Below, in pieces: positions 27,569 to 37,379 of a DNA stretch of 64,000 nucleotides. The notes below the pieces were generated by a model. The model had not been told where the DNA came from, did no database searches, and saw only the letters and a program-made list of their open reading frames with translations. The stretch is from Prolixibacteraceae bacterium (GTDB lineage Bacteria; Bacteroidota; Bacteroidia; Bacteroidales; Prolixibacteraceae): contig JAOARB010000025.1 of the NCBI GenBank assembly GCA_025210775.1, positions 49,449 to 113,448 on the forward strand. The letters run 5' to 3'. Every line of letters begins with the position of its first letter. Within the stretch, counting starts at the first letter, position 1. A program made the translations under genes and the position numbers.

Positions 27569-29785
27569 ATGAGACTGTCTATGAAACACATGTTTACTTT
27601 TGTTGTATTGATATTTTTGATCTCAAGTTGTACAACTTCGAAAAAAAGTAAAGATCAGGCAAATGTAATACCTCATCCGATGCAATATTCAAAGAAATCG
27701 GGAGGTTTTTCGATTACTTCAGATATTTCAGTGAAGTGTAATAGTGCACTTCTAAAAATACAAGAAAAAGATCTTACAGATTTCTTTCAGGAGTACTTTT
27801 CTGTAGAGATAAAGCATGCCAAGAATATAGGTGAGGCTAATATTAAAATCTATATTGATAAACATCAGAATCTTGGAGAGGAAGGCTACTCTCTGTCGAT
27901 AGGAAAAGAAGAGGTTGTGGTTAAAGCCAATACCAAAGTGGGTATTTTCTATGCAATGCAGACTATTAAGCAGATGGTAGAAGAAGATGATGGAACTTTC
28001 TATCTTCCTTGTGTTGATATTGTAGATAGCCCAGCATATAAGCATAGGATATTGCGTTTGGATGTCAGTGGTAAATTTATGCCTGTAGATGAAGTGAAGA
28101 CCATTATCAATCATATGGCCTTTGTTAAGATGAATAGGCTTATTTTGGTTGTTGCTAGTGATGAGGATTTCCGTATTGCTATTCCAGAATATCCACTACT
28201 GAATAAAGATGCCGATAAGATATATACAAGGAATGATATTGTGAACATCATACATTATGCAAAACGACATAATGTGATGGTGGTACCAGAGGTCAATCTA
28301 TTTGATAGAAATTGTGCGATTAGTAACAATTACAGGTCTCTATGTGATGCCTCCTCATTAGATCCAGAGATAGAGAAGACCAATTTCTCAGACCAATGTT
28401 ATTTGAATGTTTTCGATCCAAAGGTGAAAACCTTTACAAAGAAAGTGTTTAATGAAGTTGTCAATTTGTTTGGAGCCAAGTATCTATCTCTTGGTAAGAT
28501 ATATGGTCTAACGATAAAGGGGGGGTATGTAGATGACCTATATGCAGGTTCTAAGTTAGATGAGTTAGTGACTAGTTACAGTAAGGCACAAGTGAAACTT
28601 ATTAAGGATCTTGACTATGATTTTTATAAGAGAGGGGTTGAGTTTCTTTTTGTCGATCATGGATGGAAATACAGTCGCCGTAAGAAAGTAATTTCTGTTG
28701 TAAAGAGTTCTACTGCGAACACTTTTGTAAACCTAAACAAAGGTATGGGTGTTATTGAGGCTCCTTTTACTATCTATGATTTAGATCGTCCACAATCAAA
28801 GAATAGTGTTTCGAATACTGCTGTTCATATGACAACATTAAAAAAAGTGTTCCAATTTACACCAGACTTTTTTGGCGGTAATATTGATAGTAAAGGCATT
28901 TTAGGTGTTTGTGCTTATATTAATTATGAGAGGTCTCCTAACATCAATGTGATGACATACAAAATGTTCCCTCGCTTGTTTGCTATTGCTGAGACTGCAT
29001 GGAATGGTAATCGTCACAAAGATTGGGACAGATTCTTGGGCAAGACCAAAAGGCTAAGAGAGATATTTAAGAAAATTGGTATTCAATATGGAGAGCCTTC
29101 TTATGAAGTGTCCATTTATAATAACTTAACTTCGGAAGGAACAGTCGTGGTTCATATGGAGAATGAAGTTGGTGCACCAATATATTATACCACGGATGGT
29201 TCTATTCCTACAAAGAAATCAAAGGTCTATACACAACCTATTGAGATGTCCAATAGTTACAATATTAATGCATGTTCTTTCCATCCAGATGGAGAGATCT
29301 CGAAAGTAACCAAAAGGACTTTTAAGAAACACTTGGCTCTTCATAAGTACATAAAAGTAAAATATCCATTCTCTAAGTTAAAAACCAGTGGTGGTGGAAT
29401 GAAGATCACAGATGGTTTCTTTAACTATTTCCAAAGAGTCGATCTTAATGATGTAGATCTGACGGTTGACTTAGGACAGAAATTCCCAATATGTAAGATT
29501 AGTACCAACTGGAAAATAGACTACAATCGTGATGTGTTTATGCCAGCTTCAGTAGCATACTATATGTCTAATGATGGTATTAATTTTGATATGGTCTATT
29601 TTGAAGCATTTAAACAGGATCCAACAAATTGGAAACGTCAAGTTGTAAATGTTGCATGTTTCCCTAATGAGAGAAAAGCTCGTTATGTAAGAGTGGTTGG
29701 AAAGAATATTCGTATTGTTCCTAAATGGCACCCAGACAAAGGTGAATATGCATCGTTGTTTATTGATGAATTAGAAGTAGAATAA
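27569..29785 (+). CDS. GH20-fold (beta-N-acetylhexosaminidase-like) lipoprotein, catalytic residues missing
   Basis: A 738-residue lipoprotein (lipobox LISSC, Cys at residue 21). Domains in order: GH20b-type N-terminal domain (~35-140), GH20-like barrel (~150-470), chitobiase C-terminal Ig-like domain (~520-585, YYTTDGSIPTKKSKVY), and an F5/8-type C discoidin-like domain (~600-738). The barrel keeps the family's scaffold (RILRLDVSGKFMPVDEVK, RIAIPEYPLLN, FPRLFAIAETAWN). The catalytic Asp-Glu motif, normally GGDE, reads YLSLGKIYG, and the TDDQGW and PGH segments read ASDEDF and NLFDRN. It is probably a catalytically dead, surface-exposed glycan-binding protein (inference). There is no SusCD pair nearby. 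Confidence 0.82.
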   Translation: MRLSMKHMFTFVVLIFLISSCTTSKKSKDQANVIPHPMQYSKKSGGFSITSDISVKCNSALLKIQEKDLTDFFQEYFSVEIKHAKNIGEANIKIYIDKHQNLGEEGYSLSIGKEEVVVKANTKVGIFYAMQTIKQMVEEDDGTFYLPCVDIVDSPAYKHRILRLDVSGKFMPVDEVKTIINHMAFVKMNRLILVVASDEDFRIAIPEYPLLNKDADKIYTRNDIVNIIHYAKRHNVMVVPEVNLFDRNCAISNNYRSLCDASSLDPEIEKTNFSDQCYLNVFDPKVKTFTKKVFNEVVNLFGAKYLSLGKIYGLTIKGGYVDDLYAGSKLDELVTSYSKAQVKLIKDLDYDFYKRGVEFLFVDHGWKYSRRKKVISVVKSSTANTFVNLNKGMGVIEAPFTIYDLDRPQSKNSVSNTAVHMTTLKKVFQFTPDFFGGNIDSKGILGVCAYINYERSPNINVMTYKMFPRLFAIAETAWNGNRHKDWDRFLGKTKRLREIFKKIGIQYGEPSYEVSIYNNLTSEGTVVVHMENEVGAPIYYTTDGSIPTKKSKVYTQPIEMSNSYNINACSFHPDGEISKVTKRTFKKHLALHKYIKVKYPFSKLKTSGGGMKITDGFFNYFQRVDLNDVDLTVDLGQKFPICKISTNWKIDYNRDVFMPASVAYYMSNDGINFDMVYFEAFKQDPTNWKRQVVNVACFPNERKARYVRVVGKNIRIVPKWHPDKGEYASLFIDELEVE

Positions 29786-29801
29786 TTGAAATATATTCAA
29801 A

Positions 29802-29840
29802 AAAGAAAGGATCGCTTTAATAAAAAGCGATCCTTTCTTT
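29802..29840. terminator. bidirectional terminator between the GH20-like gene and ung
   Basis: AAAGAAAGGATCGCTTT and AAAGCGATCCTTTCTTT form a perfect 17-bp stem with a 5-nt loop. It touches the ung stop codon, so termination of the two convergent genes is shared. Confidence 0.92.
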
Positions 29841-30505
29841 TACCATTGAATTGGAGTAAGTTGATTTTCTTCTAAGAAGGTATTGGTTTTAGAGAAAGGC
29901 TTGGTTCCAAAGAATCCACCTCTGTTAGCAGAAAGAGGACTTGGGTGAACAGCTTTTAGTATAAGATGTTTACTTTGATCGATCAAAGCACTCTTCTTTT
30001 GTGCATATGCTCCCCATAAGATAAAAACGACCTTCTCTTTCTTATCAGAGATTGTTTTGATCACAGCATCAGTGAAAGTCTCCCAACCTTTCTTTTGATG
30101 TGATCCTGCTTGCGATGCTTTTACTGTAAGTGTTGCATTTAAAAGGAACACGCCTTGTTGTGCCCAATGTATTAAGCTCCCATTTTGTGTGTATGGAATA
30201 CCTAGATCGTTCTCTCTCTCCTTGTATATGTTACGCAACGAAGGTGGAATAGCGATTCCTTCGTTTACCGAGAAACAGAGTCCGTGTGCTTGATGTGGTC
30301 CATGATATGGGTCCTGTCCAATAATCACCACCTTTACATCCGAAAGAGGAGTAAGGTTAAAGGCATTAAATATTTCTGGTGCAGGAGGATATATGGTATG
30401 AGATCGATACTCTTCTCTGACAAAATCGGTTAATGTTTTAAAATAAGGCTTGTCAAATTCGCATTGAAGAGCACCTTTCCAACTTGATTCTATTTTAACA
30501 TTCAT
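29840..30505 (-). CDS. ung: uracil-DNA glycosylase (family 1)
   Basis: Removes uracil from DNA in base-excision repair. The water-activating motif GQDPYHG and the C-terminal [12 protein letters not shown] loop are intact, as are AHGLCFSV and [12 protein letters not shown] start at 30505 ([10 protein letters not shown], the usual N-terminus) rather than 30523, which would overlap the upstream gene. The protein is then 221 residues, the family's normal length. The gene upstream ends 7 nt before it, so the pair is transcribed together. Confidence 0.96.
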   Translation of the reverse strand: MNVKIESSWKGALQCEFDKPYFKTLTDFVREEYRSHTIYPPAPEIFNAFNLTPLSDVKVVIIGQDPYHGPHQAHGLCFSVNEGIAIPPSLRNIYKERENDLGIPYTQNGSLIHWAQQGVFLLNATLTVKASQAGSHQKKGWETFTDAVIKTISDKKEKVVFILWGAYAQKKSALIDQSKHLILKAVHPSPLSANRGGFFGTKPFSKTNTFLEENQLTPIQW

Positions 30506-30512
30506 ATCTTCT

Positions 30513-31136
30513 CTATTTGTCATTTCTTGTATATTGTAGATAGCTTAGGTAAGCCCATTCGTATCTCTCTCTAGATGATAATTTTCTTCTCTTTTTCAGT
30601 TCGATTTTCTCTTTCTGTGAAAGCAGTCGATTTAAATTCTCTTGGGAATAAGAAAACGTAATCCCTGTAGAGATATAGACTTCTTGAAAGGGAAGAAGGC
30701 GACCATAAAAGATTAGCCCTATTGCATTAGAGTGGGATAGATTGATGTCTATAAGCGTAAGGATCGAACCCTCTTTAGTTAACAGATCCTTGATAATAAC
30801 TTCATTCTTTTCTTTATTACACTTTACTATTTGATACAATCCATGAATGCTTTGTCTCATTTGGTGGGCCAAAAAGCAAAGAGGATCCTCCTTAGAAAGA
30901 TTTGATGCAAAGAGATCAATCTGACTGCCTTTAGGCGATAGTTTTTCGTAAAAGCAATATTCAAAAAACACATGTCTATCTTCCTCCTCTTGGAAGGTCA
31001 ACTGATTTTGTTTCCATACTTGAAGTTTTTGTGCTGCAAGTACTATATCTGTTTGGCTAATATGATTCCATTGGAATGCACTCTGGAAAACATGATGCAT
31101 TTGCTGGCGTATTTCTGCGTAACGACTCGCCTCCAT
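30513..31136 (-). CDS. hypothetical protein upstream of ung
   Basis: A ~207-residue soluble protein that I do not recognise. The ORF opens at 31175, but a -7-like box (minus strand TAATTTTG, 31173-31180) overlaps that codon, so the second ATG at 31136 ([17 protein letters not shown]) is the likelier start. It is rich in Gln, Lys and aromatic residues, without signal peptide or membrane helix. The C-terminus is basic ([18 protein letters not shown]). It is the first gene of a probable two-gene unit with ung, which may mean a DNA-related role but is no proof. Confidence 0.7.
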   Translation of the reverse strand: MEASRYAEIRQQMHHVFQSAFQWNHISQTDIVLAAQKLQVWKQNQLTFQEEEDRHVFFEYCFYEKLSPKGSQIDLFASNLSKEDPLCFLAHQMRQSIHGLYQIVKCNKEKNEVIIKDLLTKEGSILTLIDINLSHSNAIGLIFYGRLLPFQEVYISTGITFSYSQENLNRLLSQKEKIELKKRRKLSSRERYEWAYLSYLQYTRNDK

Positions 31137-31413
31137 ATTTAATATTCTTTTGGTATTCTCTATTGTATGGAGCAAAATTACAATTAAAAATGAGAGTTAT
31201 GGGATGAATAATTTATTCATATTGGATATTATTTCATCTTTAGCGATATTTTTAAATATCATTAAACACCATTTTTTGTATTTTTATCCGTTATTTCACT
31301 TCATAAGTTCCCTCCTTATCTTAAGGGGAGAAACCAAACTTAGTGATATCGATTATAAGTTCATTTGTTTCGCACTTTTAAAGTGTTTTTTTTGGCTATT
31401 TATAATTTAGAAG

Positions 31414-33312
31414 ATGAGAAAATGGAGTATTGAAGATTCCTTAGAACTGTACAATATGCAGGGGTGGGGAATCAACTATTTTTCGATTAACGAAAAAGGT
31501 AATGTGCAAGTAACTCCATCCAGAGATGGTCGTTCGATCGATCTAAAAGAGCTCTTGGATGAGTTACAATTTAGAGATGTTGCTACTCCTGTGTTGTTAC
31601 GTTTCCCAGATATTCTAGACAGTAGAATTGAGGAGATGTATCGATGCTTTAAGCAAGCCTCAGTGGATAATCAATATAAAGCAAAAGCATATACGATTTT
31701 CCCTATTAAAGTAAATCAGATGCAACCTGTCGTGGAGGAGCTTGTCTCCCATGGGAAGAAGTTTAATATTGGTTTAGAAGCTGGTTCTAAACCTGAACTT
31801 CATGCGGTGATTGCCAATAATACCGATGTCGATTCGCTGATTGTCTGTAATGGATACAAGGATGAAGACTACATCGAACTGGCCCTTTTGGCCCAAAAGA
31901 TGGGGCGACGTATTTTTCTTGTCGTAGAAAAACTAAATGAACTTAAATTGATTACGGAAGTTGCCGATCGACTTCAAGTGCGTCCAAATATTGGTATACG
32001 CATCAAACTCTCTAGTTCAGGTAGTGGGAAATGGGTAAGTTCCGGTGGAGACTCTAGTAAGTTCGGATTGAACACCAGTGAGTTGTTGGATGCTGTTCAT
32101 TTTCTTGAGCAGAACAACATGAACGACTGTTTAAAGTTGGTCCATTTCCATATCGGTAGTCAAGTCAATAAGATTCGTCGTATCAAGGTTGCCTTAAAAG
32201 AGGCTGCCCAATTTTATGTCCAATTACATAAGATGGGGGTTCCTGTTGAATTTGTTGATATAGGCGGAGGATTAGGTGTAGACTATGATGGTACTCGTTC
32301 TTCCAACTCTGATAGTAGTGTGAACTATAGCATCCAAGAGTATGTAAACGATGCCGTCTATGCCATGGTGGATGCCAGTGATAAAAACGATCTACCTCAT
32401 CCAAATATCATTACCGAATCGGGACGTTCTTTAACAGCACACCATTCTGTGCTTGTTTTTGAGGTGATGGAATCCACCTCTTTACCAAAGTGGGATATAG
32501 AGAAAGATTTGGATGAAAATGTACATGAGAATGTCAAAGATCTTTTCTCAATATGGAAGAAACTATCTCTACCTCATTTGTTAGAAGATTGGCATGATGC
32601 ACAACAAATTAGAGAAGAATCTCTTAATCTTTTTAGTCTAGGTTTGTTAGACATTAGAGACAGGGCTATGATAGAGCGTCTTTTCTGGTCTATCGCTCGT
32701 GATATTGAGAAATTATCTGCTCGACTAAAACATGTCCCTCATGAATTAGATAGTTTACCACAGCTGTTGGCAGACAAATATTTTTGTAATTTCTCTTTGT
32801 TTCAGTCTCTTCCCGATTCATGGGCTATTGATCAATTGTTCCCAATTGTGCCTATTCAAAATCATCTTGAAGAGCCAACAAACTATGCTACTTTACAGGA
32901 TATTACTTGTGACTCGGATGGAAAGATTGATAACTTTATTGTTACAACCAATTCGTCTCAGACTTTACCTGTGCATTACCTGAAAAAAGGAGAAAGTTAC
33001 TATATAGGAGTCTTCTTGGTTGGTGCTTATCAGGAGATACTGGGCGATCTACACAACCTTTTTGGAGATACCAATGCAGTGCATGTCTCTCTTAAAGACG
33101 ACAGCTACTCTATTGATCAAGTTATTGATGGAGAAACGGTAGCAGAGGTATTAGATTATGTGCAGTATAATCCAAAGAAACTGGTTCGTACCGTCGAAAC
33201 GTGGGTTACCGCTTCTGTAAAAGAGGGGCGTATCACAGCCAAGGAAGGACGAGAATTCCTTGCCAATTATCGTTCAGGACTATATGGATATACCTATCTT
33301 GAGAAAGAGTAG
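31414..33312 (+). CDS. speA: biosynthetic arginine decarboxylase
   Basis: A PLP enzyme converting arginine to agmatine, the entry to polyamine synthesis. At 632 residues it matches SpeA, not the shorter ornithine decarboxylases. The PLP Lys is residue 99 (IFPIKVNQ). Other motifs are GLEAGSKPELHA, HFHIGSQV, FVDIGGGLGVDYDG, ITESGRSLTAHHSVLVFEV and YYIGVFLVGAYQEILGDLHNLFG. The start MRKWSIEDSLELYNMQGWG is typical. The 240 nt before it contain an 86-codon frame of low-complexity hydrophobic residues that I regard as chance. A terminator follows. Confidence 0.96.
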   Translation: MRKWSIEDSLELYNMQGWGINYFSINEKGNVQVTPSRDGRSIDLKELLDELQFRDVATPVLLRFPDILDSRIEEMYRCFKQASVDNQYKAKAYTIFPIKVNQMQPVVEELVSHGKKFNIGLEAGSKPELHAVIANNTDVDSLIVCNGYKDEDYIELALLAQKMGRRIFLVVEKLNELKLITEVADRLQVRPNIGIRIKLSSSGSGKWVSSGGDSSKFGLNTSELLDAVHFLEQNNMNDCLKLVHFHIGSQVNKIRRIKVALKEAAQFYVQLHKMGVPVEFVDIGGGLGVDYDGTRSSNSDSSVNYSIQEYVNDAVYAMVDASDKNDLPHPNIITESGRSLTAHHSVLVFEVMESTSLPKWDIEKDLDENVHENVKDLFSIWKKLSLPHLLEDWHDAQQIREESLNLFSLGLLDIRDRAMIERLFWSIARDIEKLSARLKHVPHELDSLPQLLADKYFCNFSLFQSLPDSWAIDQLFPIVPIQNHLEEPTNYATLQDITCDSDGKIDNFIVTTNSSQTLPVHYLKKGESYYIGVFLVGAYQEILGDLHNLFGDTNAVHVSLKDDSYSIDQVIDGETVAEVLDYVQYNPKKLVRTVETWVTASVKEGRITAKEGREFLANYRSGLYGYTYLEKE

Positions 33313-33375
33313 ATATGCTTTACGTATCATCTCCTTTCCCATAGGATTTCATCATACGATCATAAATTAAAACAA

Positions 33376-33416
33376 AAAAGGGAATGCCTATCTGACTAGA
33401 TAGCATTCCCTTTTGT
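33376..33416. terminator. bidirectional terminator between speA and the YfcC gene
   Basis: AAAAGGGAATGC(C)TATCT and AGATAGCATTCCCTTTT with a GACT loop: a 16-bp stem with one bulge, A- and T-flanked on both sides, between convergent genes. Confidence 0.9.
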
Positions 33417-33437
33417 TGTTATATAGATAACCTATTG

Positions 33438-35033
33438 CTAGAATCCGTTTAATGTCATGGTTACCGTAGGGATCAATAGCAATAGTCCCGTAATGATAAG
33501 CACAATCATCAGTGGAGTAAGCCATTTTACCCATTTAGGATAAGGAATCTTAGCTACTCCCAATACCCCAACAAGGATACCCGAAGTTGGTGTGATCATA
33601 TTTGTAAATCCATCTCCAAACTGGAATGCCATTACCGTAGCTTGTCGAGATATTCCAATAAGATCGGAAAATTGTGACATCATAGGCATGGTTAATGCGG
33701 CTTTACCTGATCCCGAAGGGATGATGATGTTCAAACAAGTCTGGAAGAAATACATCATACTCACCGATGATACTTTACCCATGTCGTTCATTGCAGTGGA
33801 GATACTGTAAAGGATAGTATCGATGATACGTCCATCTTGTAAGATGACAATAATACCTCCCGCTAATCCTACTACCAATGCAGCAGAAAGGATGTCTGCC
33901 GCTCCTTCAATAAATAACTTAGTGATTTTATTCGAACTATTACCTGCAGCAATACCCCCTGCAATACCCATTCCAAGGAATAAAGAAGCGATCTCTCCAA
34001 CATACCAACCATATCCCATTACTCCAACAATAAGCAACATGATAGTGAAAAGAAGAAGGTTAAGAACAAAGTAGTGTACTGTCTTTCTTAATGACAAGGC
34101 TCCCAAAACAACAAATAGTAATGTGATGATTGGGAAAGCATAAACTCCTATTTCGGCTTGTCCAATCTTTAGTGTTGTCTCGGTATACTCAAAAGAGGTG
34201 ATAACAAGAAGGATGGAGATGATCGTATAAACAAAGAATGCTTGTTTTGGTAGAAAATATTCTATTGCATTTTCATTCTCTTCATTTTTCTTTCTCCAGA
34301 ACTCATCCTCTTCATATACCAAGGATGCTTGAGGATTCTTGCGTATCTTATGAGCGTAACGTAGAATAAAAGTGAAGCCTACCAAGTTGATTACAATCCA
34401 ACAAAATAGACGATATTCAATACCAGAGAAAAGAGTAAGATTAGACAACCATTGTGCAATACCAATCGTAAAAGGGTTAAGAATAGCTCCCGCAAATCCT
34501 AGTCCTGCTGCCACAAAACAAAGGGCTACACCTAAGATGGAATCGTATCCCATTTTAATGGAAAGAGGAACAAAAATAATGATAAAAGCAATGGTCTCTT
34601 CACTCATCCCAAAGACGGCTCCAAAGATGCTAAACATCAACATAATCATTACAAATATGATGTTGTCGACACCAATCTTTTGAATCCATTTGACATGTTC
34701 AAAGCTTTTTAGGGAATCTAGAAAGGAGCCTATCCCTACATCTATCGATTTGCTGTCATTGATAATCCAAAAAGCACCTCCAATGATAAGAATAAAAGCG
34801 AAGATGCCTGCCGCATTATTAAAACCAGTGAAAAAGGCTGAAAACACTTGCCATGTTTGAGGCTGGTGGTCTTTGTATTGAAATGAGTTGTTTACAACCA
34901 CCTGTCGTGTGACTCCGTTTACATCGACAGTCTCTCTTTGATACTCTCCTCCAGGAACGATCCATGTCATTACTGCTGAGAGAAGGATGATTCCGAAAAT
35001 AATCACATAAGTGTGTGGTATCTTCTTAAGCAT
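33438..35033 (-). CDS. YfcC family membrane carrier
   Basis: A 531-residue polytopic membrane protein with about 12 helices. It opens with KKIPHTYVIIFGIILLSAVMTWIVPGGEYQRE, the typical start of YfcC/ion-transporter-superfamily carriers. FGMSEETIAFIIIFVPLSIKMGYDS and IIPSGSGKAALTMPMMSQFSDLIGISRQ are the two conserved hairpin regions, the latter resembling the SGSG substrate site of the DcuC/AbgT group. Members move dicarboxylates, amino acids or peptides; the substrate here is unknown. The CPBP protease gene ends 6 nt upstream, so they share a transcript. Confidence 0.9.
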   Translation of the reverse strand: MLKKIPHTYVIIFGIILLSAVMTWIVPGGEYQRETVDVNGVTRQVVVNNSFQYKDHQPQTWQVFSAFFTGFNNAAGIFAFILIIGGAFWIINDSKSIDVGIGSFLDSLKSFEHVKWIQKIGVDNIIFVMIMLMFSIFGAVFGMSEETIAFIIIFVPLSIKMGYDSILGVALCFVAAGLGFAGAILNPFTIGIAQWLSNLTLFSGIEYRLFCWIVINLVGFTFILRYAHKIRKNPQASLVYEEDEFWRKKNEENENAIEYFLPKQAFFVYTIISILLVITSFEYTETTLKIGQAEIGVYAFPIITLLFVVLGALSLRKTVHYFVLNLLLFTIMLLIVGVMGYGWYVGEIASLFLGMGIAGGIAAGNSSNKITKLFIEGAADILSAALVVGLAGGIIVILQDGRIIDTILYSISTAMNDMGKVSSVSMMYFFQTCLNIIIPSGSGKAALTMPMMSQFSDLIGISRQATVMAFQFGDGFTNMITPTSGILVGVLGVAKIPYPKWVKWLTPLMIVLIITGLLLLIPTVTMTLNGF

Positions 35034-35039
35034 ATTTGT

Positions 35040-35876
35040 TTAGTTTTTAATTGTGTGTATTGGTTTTTTAAACCAATGGTAATGGTTCTTCTTTCTTGTT
35101 ACAAAAATAATCGTGAAAAGGGAAAATAGTATGATTAATGTATGGATTAGGTGATTTTCTGGTGTTGATTTTAATAGTTTGACTCCTGTAATCTCCGGGT
35201 GGTAGACTATCGAAAGATAAACCAAACTATTATGTAATGAGTGTGCAATAATGGCGATAGTGATCGATCCTGTTTGCGCTCTTAAAGTACCTATAATGAT
35301 GCCTAAAAGGGTTGCAGGTATTAGTTGCCATGGGTTCATGTGAAATAATCCAAACAAAAGGGCTGAGATTAGAATAGCTTTACTTTTGGAGTAGTTGCGT
35401 AGAAAACCATTCATGATAATACCTCTAAAAATAAGTTCCTCTATTATGGGGCCTATAAGCACTACTTTGGCTATTCCTACCCATTGGGCTGGGGCCCTTT
35501 CAAAGAGTCTTGCGAAAAGCTGATTGAACCATTGTGGTACTGGTAGCAGTTGATTTACCCATATATTGATCTCTTGCATAAAATATTGTGAAGAGACATC
35601 TAGTGTTAGAAGAGGCAGGAGTAACCATAATGAAAACCATTTAAAAGGAAAGACCTCTTTAAACTGGAAACCAGAATTTTTATACCCATAATAAAGGATA
35701 AAAAGAGTGGAGCCAATAAATATGGGGTAGCTAACATAGGATTGATTTAAAAAAGTGGTCTTGTGATGCAAATCATATAGTGCGATAGGGAGCTCGATGA
35801 TTGCCTGTATAAATGTATAAAGGGCAATGATAAAAATTGAGGCCCATATGTTAGGGTAAAATTGCTTTTTTTCCAT
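35040..35876 (-). CDS. CPBP family intramembrane metalloprotease
   Basis: A 278-residue membrane protein with about eight helices. It carries the Abi/CPBP motifs: EELIFRG (motif 1, paired Glu plus Arg), FGLFHMNPWQ (motif 2 His) and a third HSLHNSLVYL His/Asn segment, the glutamic intramembrane protease signature of Rce1 relatives. The function may be bacteriocin self-immunity, protein anchoring or signalling; unknown here. It is first in a two-gene unit with the YfcC carrier. Upstream, to 36667, there are ~790 nt without a gene; they contain the 11-bp-repeat hairpin at 36163. Confidence 0.9.
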   Translation of the reverse strand: MEKKQFYPNIWASIFIIALYTFIQAIIELPIALYDLHHKTTFLNQSYVSYPIFIGSTLFILYYGYKNSGFQFKEVFPFKWFSLWLLLPLLTLDVSSQYFMQEINIWVNQLLPVPQWFNQLFARLFERAPAQWVGIAKVVLIGPIIEELIFRGIIMNGFLRNYSKSKAILISALLFGLFHMNPWQLIPATLLGIIIGTLRAQTGSITIAIIAHSLHNSLVYLSIVYHPEITGVKLLKSTPENHLIHTLIILFSLFTIIFVTRKKNHYHWFKKPIHTIKN

Positions 35877-36162
35877 CTCTTAAAATATCTGTTTGCGGAA
35901 GATCGTCCTGTGTAACGAAGATAATTATTCAGGCATGATATTACAAGATAACAAATGTTATTTGTTTTTTCGTCCCACAAGAATGTAATTCGGTGTTCTA
36001 TAGTACCCTTTCAATATCCCTATTTTGTAAACCATACTTTTCTTTTGAATAAATTAGAACCAATATTTAACGCTTTTTTATGCCTACGAAATCTATATGA
36101 GATGAAATTATTGTATAAGATATTGGTGTTTTAGGGAATCACTAAACATAGGTCAAATAGGG

Positions 36163-36252
36163 GGTTCGTCCATGGTTTGTCCATGGTTTGTCCATCGATT
36201 TAGGGGTTTTCGATGGAGGAACCATGGACAAACCATGAAGAAACCATGGAGA
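36163..36252. repeat. second hairpin made of 11-bp tandem repeats
   Basis: Left arm 36163-36198 is GGTTCGTCCAT, GGTTTGTCCAT, GGTTTGTCCAT, CGA. Right arm 36210-36245 is TCG, ATGGAGGAACC, ATGGACAAACC, ATGAAGAAACC, with a partial fourth unit after it. The 36-nt arms pair with about five mismatches around an 11-nt loop. The period is exactly 11 bp, as at 17565, but the unit is different. The rest of the 35877-36667 gap shows no gene. Confidence 0.87.
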
Positions 36253-36667
36253 AAGTACGTAGAAAACAATGTTTTGATCTTTTCAAAATTTGCGTTTGCA
36301 TGGTAGGATTGGCGCAGATCCTTTGTTGGTATGTATCTGTCCAATATCCACTGTTTTTCATCTAAAGATCCATTTATAATAGTGAGAAAATATGGTGGTT
36401 ATTCAGAAAATAAATGGTAACTTAATGTGTCAATGGATTGGAATATAGTTGGTTGTCTCTTTAAGGGTTTATCCCCTTTTTACTCAAGGCAATCTATCTA
36501 TTGCAACCTTTTTTGATTCCATATAATGGTCTGTATTTTGGAACAAGAGGGCGTTATGGTTGAGGGAAGATAGATTATCGTATGTCGAATAATTAAAATA
36601 TTCTTTAAACCTAATGCTTATGTTCAAATTTAAAACGGTGAACTAGGCGTTGCAAAAAAAAATAATT

Positions 36668-37324
36668 ATGGCAATGACTAAAAAAAGCCACTTAAGTGGT
36701 ATCGTTGGACCTATTGTAACTTATCAATTAAATGGTCAAAATGTAGTTCGATCTCTTCCTTCGAAAAGGAAAAAACAATCACCTAAACAGTTGTCACAGA
36801 TAACAAAAATGAAGGAAACGATTGAGTTTCTTCGAGGAATACGCCCAATTGTAAAGTTTAGCTATCCTTCGGATAACCCTTTCACTAATGGTCATGTTTT
36901 GGCTCGGTCGTCTATTCTTCGTAATGCCTTCGAGGGAACATACCCTGATTTGATCTTCGATTTTTCAAAGGTAGAGTTAAGCAGTGCTACCAAAAGTGGT
37001 ATTACTTCCATATCGGCTAGCAGTGATCATACGCAATTGAATCTTGATATCCTACTAGATAAGGGGATCGATAAAAACGGTTTGTCTATTGTGGTTGTGC
37101 ATGAATCGGGTAGAGAAGCTCTTCAAACTTATAGTTATGGACCTTTCTCTTATCGAAAGGATAATCACTATGAGGTGGACTTAATACGACAAAACAGTCA
37201 TGGTCCCGTGCAGCACTTCTGGGTGATGGTTCTTTATCCCTTACGAATGGAGTATTTGAAGAGTTGCTATTTTAGCTTGTCGGAGAACGAGCCCTCCCCA
37301 AAAACAGTCTATTATAGTGATTAG
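36668..37324 (+). CDS. DUF6266 family protein
   Basis: A 218-residue protein beginning MAMTKKSHLSGIVGPIVTYQLNGQNVVRSLP. The block GIVGPIVTYQLNGQNVVRSL followed by KQSPKQLSQ and LRGIRPIVKFSY is the N-terminal pattern I associate with DUF6266, a Bacteroidota family of unknown function often found in variable regions. The middle (AFEGTYPDLIFDFSKVELSSA) fits too. The ATG at 36668 is preferred; an upstream TTG lies in a poly-A stretch. There is no signal peptide. It is an isolated gene flanked by a long hairpin on each side. Confidence 0.75.
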   Translation: MAMTKKSHLSGIVGPIVTYQLNGQNVVRSLPSKRKKQSPKQLSQITKMKETIEFLRGIRPIVKFSYPSDNPFTNGHVLARSSILRNAFEGTYPDLIFDFSKVELSSATKSGITSISASSDHTQLNLDILLDKGIDKNGLSIVVVHESGREALQTYSYGPFSYRKDNHYEVDLIRQNSHGPVQHFWVMVLYPLRMEYLKSCYFSLSENEPSPKTVYYSD

Positions 37325-37330
37325 TGCCAT

Positions 37331-37360
37331 TTGGGCAATACGACATACCGTATTGCCCAA
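37331..37360. terminator. hairpin between the DUF6266 gene and the PH-like array
   Basis: TTGGGCAATACG and CGTATTGCCCAA form a perfect 12-bp stem with a 6-nt loop between two convergent stops. It lacks a long T tract. Variants of the same hairpin (core GCAATAC / GTATTGC) recur at 38983-39007 and 39646-39680, showing it was duplicated with the gene modules. Confidence 0.7.
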
Positions 37361-37379
37361 TAGTATTGAAACAAGGACA

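Noticed and set aside
31150..31410. 86-codon ORF before speA
   Set aside because: Low-complexity hydrophobic translation, overlaps the divergent gene's promoter, and resembles no family.
36153..36344. 63-codon minus-strand ORF over the 11-bp repeat hairpin
   Set aside because: It exists only because the repeat lacks stops; no ribosome binding site and no protein-like composition.
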